DNA of 14,241 bases. Origin: CAZILN01 sp964540005. Lineage in GTDB: Bacteria > Bacteroidota > Bacteroidia > Bacteroidales > SM23-62. Under the pieces are notes generated by a model. The model did no database searches. It saw only the letters and a list, made by a program, of their open reading frames with translations, and was not told where the DNA came from. A program made the translations under genes and the position numbers. The stretch is from positions 1 through 14,241 of the forward strand of contig CAZILN010000129.1 in assembly GCA_964540005.1 (NCBI GenBank). Direction: 5' to 3'. Shown here piece after piece: positions 13,402-14,241 of the stretch; position 1 is the first letter of the stretch, and the number at the start of each line of letters is the position of its first letter.

Positions 13402-14241
13402 ATGAGAAAAGTCCTTATCAGAACAAGATTTTTACTGCTTATCATCCTGATGGTATTGCTGTGGGGCATTATAGGATTTATAATCTATAGTAACATTTTA
13501 ACCATCACCAGGTTAACCTCATTTTCAGTTACTATTGAGTCCTTTCCAGGTAAGATCTCAGAAATTAAAACTTCAATCAGTTCAATATTTTATATTGAGA
13601 GGACAGACCCTGCTTCTTATGAAAGGGGAAGAAGTGAGGGACTGGCTGATTTCAATCAGATATACCTTGAGATCTATAACCAGTTAAAAGAACTTCAGTC
13701 CGAAAATTATTTCAGGAAACAAACACTCCTTAACCAGAAATTCGATAATATCGGTTCCTACCTTATCAATATGCAGACAGAACTGGAACAAAGTGTATCA
13801 CTGGTAAGGAAAATCGGATGGGAGAATTACGGTCTTACAGGAACCATCGCCGAACACCTTGAAAAGATGGATCCTCTGCTTTCTTCGCTAAGCCCTGAGG
13901 ATTATAAGGCTTTTCATGAAATTTCAACCCTGGCCGCAAATTATCTTAACCATCCATCCAGGGAATTATTCAATAATATAAATTCATCTCTTGCCCTGTA
14001 CTTCCCCGATAACCTGCCTCAACCATATGCAGGCTCCCTGAGGCATCTTTCTGAACTCCTGGCTGAAATGGAAGAGATGAATGAGGCACTGGGTTATACA
14101 CTGTATGACGGGCACCGTGGCAGACTGTTCGGGATGGCTGAAATAATCTCTGAAGAATCCAATGCCCTCTCCGAACTGTTCCTGATCGATAGCAGATACT
14201 CTATCAGAATGATTAAATGGAGAATCGCAACAGCAATACTA
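13402..14241 (+). CDS. Membrane sensor protein with helical extracytoplasmic domain, 3' end off window
   Basis: An open frame of 280 codons without a stop reaches the right edge. It begins MRKVLIRTRF, followed by a membrane segment at about 9-30, then about 235 residues that look mostly helical and extracytoplasmic, and ends with IKWRIATAIL, which is probably the start of a second membrane helix. This two-helix frame is typical of histidine kinases and chemoreceptors. Within the sensor part, SLVRKIGWENYGLTGTIAEHLEK (132-154) and, later, EALGYTLYDGHRGRLFGMAE (228-247) have the G-x(4)-G-L-x-G-like helical pattern found in bimodular helical sensor domains; this comparison is from memory and tentative. 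The output domain lies beyond the window, so kinase, receptor or other cannot be decided. The neighbour cheR suggests signal transduction. The start follows the cheR stop by 42 bp without a Shine-Dalgarno. Confidence 0.75.
   Translation, partial: MRKVLIRTRFLLLIILMVLLWGIIGFIIYSNILTITRLTSFSVTIESFPGKISEIKTSISSIFYIERTDPASYERGRSEGLADFNQIYLEIYNQLKELQSENYFRKQTLLNQKFDNIGSYLINMQTELEQSVSLVRKIGWENYGLTGTIAEHLEKMDPLLSSLSPEDYKAFHEISTLAANYLNHPSRELFNNINSSLALYFPDNLPQPYAGSLRHLSELLAEMEEMNEALGYTLYDGHRGRLFGMAEIISEESNALSELFLIDSRYSIRMIKWRIATAIL

Overview
The window looks like chromosomal DNA of a Bacteroidota bacterium, probably of the Bacteroidales/Marinilabiliales kind; that placement is inferred from gene families only. 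The clues are a large two-repeat FtsX/MacB-type permease of the kind common in this phylum, a sulfatase lipoprotein, a Gfo/Idh/MocA oxidoreductase with a twin-arginine leader, a TlpA-like thioredoxin protein with a DUF4369-like front half, near-absence of Shine-Dalgarno sequences before the starts, and two sites resembling the phylum's TTG / TAnnTTTG promoter. No rRNA, tRNA, CRISPR array, insertion sequence, integrase or phage gene was seen, and no gene looks broken.

Layout. 1-2538 (+): the end of a metal (Zn/Mn-type) ABC uptake operon, with a solute-binding protein cut by the left edge and two different membrane permeases; the ATPase is not in the window. 2651-5077 (+): a stand-alone 808-residue FtsX/MacB-type permease. 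5161-7624 (-): a two-gene operon, an exported type I sulfatase followed 10 nt later by a zinc-dependent alcohol/polyol dehydrogenase. 7818-9191 (+): a periplasmic TlpA-like thiol-disulfide protein, divergent from the sulfatase across a 193-bp spacer. 9306-10808 (-): an exported Gfo/Idh/MocA oxidoreductase, convergent with the TlpA gene across a spacer holding a bidirectional terminator-like hairpin. 11004-11648 (+): an AlbA_2 (Schlafen-type) protein with a likely winged-helix end; its 3' end overlaps the convergent purQ by 27 bp. 11622-12314 (-): purQ, whose leader carries a GC-rich hairpin plus U-tract on its own strand. 12520-13359 (+): a CheR-type methyltransferase, then from 13402 to the right edge the start of a membrane sensor protein whose output domain lies outside the window.

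How the genes fit together. Three local partnerships are supported: binding protein plus paired permeases for metal uptake; sulfatase plus dehydrogenase, where desulfation outside the cytoplasm could be followed by oxidation of the product in the cytoplasm; and CheR plus a membrane sensor, a likely signalling pair. The TlpA-like, AlbA_2, FtsX-type and purQ genes appear to be independent units. I see no clearly new multi-gene system. The points most worth a second look are the purQ leader hairpin, the CheR/sensor pair running off the edge, a 10-bp perfect inverted repeat inside the first permease gene, and the sulfatase-dehydrogenase coupling.
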